A stretch of 64,000 bases of DNA, from the NCBI GenBank assembly GCA_013420905.1, contig JAAXNY010000005.1, forward strand, positions 4,216,001 through 4,280,000. The letters are read 5' to 3'. Of the stretch, positions 58,696 through 64,000 are shown piece by piece; positions within the stretch are counted from its first letter, which is position 1; each line of letters starts with the position of its first letter. The position numbers were made by a program, and so were the translations under genes. This DNA comes from Collybia mongolica. Lineage: Eukaryota > Basidiomycota > Agaricomycetes > Agaricales > Clitocybaceae. The notes below the pieces were generated by a model. That model worked only from the letters and a program-made list of their open reading frames with translations, did not search any database and was not told the origin of the DNA.

Positions 58696-61600
58696 TTTTT
58701 GGTATGACAGTCAAGGTCGGTCCAGGACTAAGCAGACACATTCTTAACAGTATCATGGCATGTGTGTCTACAAGACCGTGGTACTTTATGTGCCTTAGGG
58801 TTTAACGAGCCTGACGAGTATTTTTAATTTGAACATTCTAAAAAAAAACACACCAGCGAGCAGGTCAGTTCACTCGAATGTATCGGCGGGTTATAATTTA
58901 GAAATTCCTACTACCCCAGAGCAAATATTGGATCTCTATCTCTCTATCACTGTAGTTGCAGCAACATTTGTTGAAACCAGTCTGAGAAGGCGGTTGCCTT
59001 GCCAATGAGCTGTTTTGGTTGCTTATCTAAACCTTTCGCCACTGGCAAAAGTCTCCGCCGAATTTAGTGTATTGTATACATGGTATGTCGAAAACCCCGT
59101 AAGCGTAAGATAAGTGACTGATCCTAATTGTCGAGTGGGGGCATGAAAGTTCAACCAAAAAAATCGCAACGGCATCGGCAGTCCGAATTTTAAATGTGAT
59201 TTATTCCGGAAATCTCGGCCCGGCTCGACGCCGTTCTTGGCATGAACACCGGTTCTTTTTGGCTTACCTCAGTTTTACCAAAACGTCCACTCGAGGTAGC
59301 TCACAAATTTGAAATTTGGGCTAGAACTTGGGCAGTCCAGAGGAATTAATCCTTCCGGATATGTCCCGAATCCCAGACGACGCCCAGAATAGCTGCCTGC
59401 GGTCTGGGAAGATCATTCATGAATGCTAATTGAGTGAAAGCGGTCTCACGATGGCAGTGTATGGCCCGCCAAAAGATGAGTCAATATAAACTACTCTGGG
59501 GCTCTAGGGCTTCATGTATGTGTTGGGCACTGTGAGTTTAGGTCAGGATGTATGAGAGCTTACACCCCGCTACTGAATACTGATGAACTTCCCATAGCAA
59601 GTACTTTTGTGATACGTCACCTCGAATCGGCCTATATCCATGGTTTTATGCCCACTTACACCTTCCGTGATCTGGAATCAATCTATACGCGTACGGGCTA
59701 CACGCCACATTACACACAGACTTCGAATTCTTTTGATGCCAGGCGAGTTTCTAGCGATCATCACCACATGCTTGCCCCACTCCAAAGCTAACCCCAGCGG
59801 GCCATGCGCCATTCATGATTAACGACGAAGCATCTAGATGTTTCTAAGCGCCTTTGACGAGCGTTATGCGCTCAGACATACCGTAGCGAAGCGTGTATCG
59901 AGCGCGAGCTGGCGTTAGGGACAGCGGTCATTATGTGGGTACTGCATGCTCGCCCTTGGCCCGCCGCACTCTCGCCACCAGAGACCTAAGAGATTGTCGA
60001 TATAGATCTATATTCCAATACAGAAATTAGTGTTTACAGATTAGGCAGGTACGATTATCAATACTGCATCCAGTGAAGCTCACTTGTAGTGCAACTAATC
60101 GATTTCATGTTGCAGATAAGACTAAGATCTCCTTGTACAAGAGCAATGCCAATCTACAGGTGCCGTCATGCCCCGCCAGGCACCACTCGAGCACATACCC
60201 CCGGCTAACCGCCAAATAAACGCAACAGTGCAGTTTCAGTAATGAGGATATCTCCCATATGTATACGTACCCTATCCCCGTGTAAAGCATGACTCGCTTC
60301 ACTTTCCCGTGTTTGGTGAACATTCCCCAGCCTTTCTCTCTAGACATTCTTTACTTACCAACCACAGATGAGAACGTTGGGAACGCCCCTGGCCACCAAG
60401 GGTGAAACTTACTCGCGTATCTGTTCTCTCATATCAGACCAGGGCGCTGACACGACGTTCCCCGCCTGTTGTATTTCAACAAGTAGTTCAATCAAACTCA
60501 CTTTACTTTCTCCTTATTCGCTTTTAAGTGATGGTGATTATTAGTGTGCGGTGATCTTACGTTCCAGAACGGTTGCCCTTACTTACCACTATCGTTCCTA
60601 GCATCTAATTTAATTCGATAGGTCCTGCCCCCAAATTTTGCTTCCACCTCCCGTTCCTCACGGACGTGCCTTGACCTTCACATTAATCGCTGCTTCTTAC
60701 AGTTGCACAGTAAGCCATATTTATTTTTTGCGGAGACACAAGAACCATTTTGGTCGACTTTTCCCCCCACATGACCAAGGGCCGTCATGAAAATCAAATT
60801 CCCAGACGTTCAGAGGCCAATCTACTCCCCGCACGCCCAGAGATTTCAGCGCTCCCAACTGCTAGCTTGGTGAGATGATGAGGCCCGATATAGGATGATG
60901 AGCTCCACAGATCTAGTAAGCGGCGTGCGTCTATCAGGCCAAGGTCTTTCGGATTCTTTCGCGTCGTGCTTTATCGTGTCTTCGTCATTTTAACCGTCGT
61001 TTTGTGCCCACTTAATTTTCAAAGCGCGGCTCCGCTTACTTGTATGGCTAGTGCGAGTCGGTGTGTCATACCTCTCAATTACCTTAATAACCGTCAAAAC
61101 TAAATCGAGTTCGGTGGTTTCTTTCGCAGTGTGATGAGGTCGCGACTGATGCTACTGTCTATCACACGTCCTAACCAGTCATGCAAACGGATTTGTCCTA
61201 TACATCTATGCTTACGAATATCCACCGACAACCTAGCTTCTGGGAAGGCCCTCATTACGCCATTTCGATTTGTAATGGGGTGAACGGACGAGACGTTCTT
61301 GTCATCGCGTTAATCACGAAAAATTTCTTTCCATTTCCTGTCGAATGGGCTATGCGCAACCTCCCGGATGCGTTACCTGACAAAGGGACAGAATATACTC
61401 AACGTCTGAAGAACCCCTCTCCCCCTCCGCTGACCCCGTCTTTTCGCTTCTCCGTGCGAGTTTCGAAGTTATCTCTGTTATATCCCCCTTAACCCCAGTC
61501 ACTGTGCACGGCTGCTTTAACGGGCATCGTCGCACTGAGATTTTGATATTTGTCGTCAAGCGGCACGGCGGCCCAGCATGGCCACCACCCTCCACTCCAG

Positions 61601-63316
61601 GCATGTAATTTACCCGTCAACACGCGACGATCTATTTTTAACTTCAATCATAGAAATTCCGCTTGCAACATACGTATACATTAGGTTGGGCCTTGTGTAT
61701 TGCGAGCCCGCGCGATTCGGAAAATCAGGAGCTTTTTTTTTTCCATTGACGTTTGTTCCGGATGTTGTTTGGGCTTCTGGGGATGGCAGGATCCTCCTGG
61801 AAAGCGATCGGGGAGCTTGTTGGGGCCAATGGCGTGCAGGGATAGGGAGTCACAGACGTTTCCCTGAAAAGGTGAAATGTAGGGATCGAGGTGAAGTGGT
61901 TCAGGATGATTCAGAAACATGCATATTGATTTCAGTCAACTAGGGGCGAGTATAAGAGAGATCTTCACCCACTTCTGACTGGACGCCATGCGGTCCGCCA
62001 AAACGCCACCGATATATGTGTTGGCATGCATATGCACCTGCCAACTGCCAGTTTTGTCTCCGTGCTCCGGGTGCAGGTATCGTCACTTCCAAGGCGCCAG
62101 ACCCTGTTCATTATACCCCAGTGCCATTCTAGACCCCATAAAGCCCATAAGAAAAGAAGCAACCAACGTACCATGTGGACGTGAAAGAAAGGTGACTGGC
62201 CGATCAAATCTTACTCTACATGTGGTTGAAATTAGCCCCATCAGATACGACAACTGTACAGGCGACTTTTTATGTTCAAGCTCCTTCCGAAGTGATGTGG
62301 GTATCAAAGAGTGTCGCCGACGTGAAACGTTCCATTCCCCGTCGTATTTTTGAGTTATTCGTCGTTTAAGAAGCCTTTGAGGTGGGCTATTCTGGTGTTC
62401 AAGGTGCGCCGTCAGTGGCGGTGACGGCTATTTTGCCGGGGCTTGTCGTGGCATCAGCCCCCATCCCAAACAAGCACAAATCTAACCGGTTAATTTCCTG
62501 CCACTCGACGTCTTGGCGCTAGGCGCTGCCATCGGACAGGTTTTGAAATACAGCTTGAGCTTGTGTGTATCCTAAATGCCGCACGCAACAACTATGAAGC
62601 GCACCTGCATACCATACGTACCTGATGTGTCAATATGAAATGACAATGCTGCAATTTTGCGTGAGTGGGCAATATTTCTTCACACGGAGTAGTTTGGCTG
62701 ATACGAGTTACGGCGTATCTGGGATAAATTTAGAAACAATTTGGCAGATTGATTGGTTTCACGGTGTAGTGATTCCGCTTCGGACATGAGCGCATTGCGC
62801 GGGGAACTGCATGAAATTCCGAACTGTTCGTTGGGACTTTGTTGTGCTTTCAGTAGAAGGCTCGGCCTTGGCACTTACCGGCACATTCAGAATCCAGATC
62901 ATAAAATTCGTCCACACAATCAGGTACCTGGGGTTAGTTCCGTTCAGGGCTCCTAGCGTTTTGGTATCCATGGCCCGACAGACCTTCCGCGCCCCGAGCG
63001 GCCCACATGATAGAGCGACGGTGTAGATACTGGAAGGGGTGCGCGCTTTCATGGACGGGCAGGGACGACCTAGGTGATCGGACGAGATCGATCGTGGAGT
63101 GTGTATACCTCCCGGATCGAGCAATCACACTTTCCGGCTCACTTGGCAGGAAAATAATCGCGCCAAGGAGATGACATCCATGTGGACCTATTTTCTCATG
63201 ATCTGGGGGTGTGCGTTTATCGAAAATTCTCCATGCAGACACCCACTCCATATAAGATGTCACCTGCTTAATTCTTGTACCTCACGTCTACCCTCTCGGA
63301 ACGTCCCTCTATCGTG
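58696..63316. other. 4.6-kb CpG-normal stretch without a recognised gene
   Basis: Only short frames occur on both strands (longest about 121 codons at 61578-61943 and 61988-62353), with no domain pattern or consistent introns. Composition is unlike the repeat zone: CpG is common and there are few internal repeats. The last kilobase should contain the PTR2 promoter. Long non-coding transcripts or a fast-evolving gene cannot be excluded. Confidence 0.45.
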
Positions 63317-64000
63317 ATGACTTCCTACCCAGCAGAGAAATCCGAGAAGGAGTCCGCTCACACTAGCACAATCAGCAATGAGAAGCTAGATTACCAAGGC
63401 GAGCCCGATGGCTCAAGCATCGTCGATGGTTCCGAGGGCGTCACTGAGCACGAGTTGCTCACTCTGAGGCATGTCGGTGACACTCTGCCTTACACATCGT
63501 GGTTGGTTGTCATTGTTGAGTTCGCTGAAAGGTTCGTGGTCATTATTTTGGGGAGATCTTCTCCATTCATTCCCATTGAAATCAAGGTGGACGTATTACG
63601 GCACGACGAACATCTACAACAACTATATCCAGTTCAAGTTGCCTCCCGGCTCTATTAATGGTTCAGTTCCTCCTGGCCTCCGGGGTGGTGATACTGTTGC
63701 TGGTGCGCTTGGGAGGGGTCAACAGAAGGCGTTTGCTCTCCGAACTGTGAGTTTTTGTATTTGAACCGTATATTTGGAATGAATCTAATGAAATGCATCA
63801 GTTTAACAGCTTCTGGGTCTACGTTACTCCCTGGGTCGGTGGAATTCTCGCGGATACTCTCTGGGGTCGATACAAGACTATCCTTGTGTTTTCTATCGTT
63901 TGCTTGTGAGCTTGCACATCGTTCTTCGTAACCTGGCATCAATAATGGTGATCGTAGGGCTGGTCACGTTATCTTGGTTGCTTCATCTTCCCCGGCTGCG
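63317..64000 (+). CDS. PTR2-family proton-coupled peptide transporter (5' part)
   Basis: Plasma-membrane importer of di- and tripeptides driven by the proton gradient. Exons seen: 63317-63531, 63587-63747, 63802-63905 and 63958 to the window end. The N-terminal ~65 residues are polar and cytosolic. The first membrane segment then carries the POT signature, rebuilt across an intron: WLVVIVEFAER joined to WTYYGTTNIYNNYIQFKLP. Next comes ALGRGQQKAFALRT, then FNSFWVYVTPWVGGILADTLWGRYKT, the second family signature, and AGHVILVASSSPAA. Members have about 600 residues and 12 helices, so roughly a quarter to a third is inside the window. No defect seen. The start ATG is the first in frame and precedes a typical acidic N-terminus. 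Confidence 0.92.

Overview
This window looks like a basidiomycete (Agaricomycete-type) nuclear genome. The genes are interrupted by many 46-61 nt GT-AG introns. The window holds a myosin-motor/DEK_C chitin synthase, DUF6534 membrane proteins, NACHT (NLR-like) genes of the mushroom type, a mushroom-type sesquiterpene synthase, spliced P450s and an intron-containing tRNA-Tyr. No species is claimed. All gene models were spliced by eye, and no database search was run.

Layout. (1) 1-26.3 kb is a transposon graveyard. By eye I see no CpG at all in 1-2943 and very few in 6.7-10.1, 11.2-15.4 and 24-26.3 kb. Three solo copies of one ~393-418 bp LTR (TGTAAGG...CCTTACA) carry their own 5-bp target duplications. 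Two of them are split by hAT elements with 8-bp target duplications, and one also by a poly(A) retroposon with a 15-bp duplication. The first hAT (2944-6721) has a fully open 8-exon transposase. A TA-flanked MITE (9635-10303) and a 4.67-kb TA-flanked element (10730-15400) follow. The large element splits a segmental duplication whose first copy (10.53-18.94 kb) holds a broken DUF6534 gene and the truncated 3' half of a beta'-COP gene. (2) 26.3-41.7 kb is gene-like, CpG-normal DNA. It carries a compact presumed sesquiterpenoid cluster: two P450s, a sesquiterpene synthase with DEHSD and NDxxSxxxE metal motifs, and a GMC oxidoreductase. (3) 41.7-46.9 kb is the second, intact copy of the duplication, with DUF6534 and full-length beta'-COP. 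(4) 46.9-55.4 kb holds housekeeping genes: beta'-COP diverges from a 1,993-aa chitin synthase, followed by an F-box-like gene. (5) 55.6 kb has a tRNA-Tyr. 56.2-58.7 kb has a NACHT gene with two lesions. 58.7-63.3 kb has no recognisable gene. 63.3 kb to the end is the start of a PTR2 peptide transporter.

Functionally, the synthase would cyclise farnesyl diphosphate, the P450s would hydroxylate the hydrocarbon, and the GMC flavoprotein would oxidise an alcohol to an aldehyde. This is the same gene mix as known mushroom sesquiterpenoid clusters. The cluster lies between two direct copies of a ~4 kb duplication, so recombination between them could delete or amplify it. The strongest leads are this cluster, the intact nested hAT, the evidence for CpG-directed mutation of repeats, and a 3-nt microexon in the first P450.
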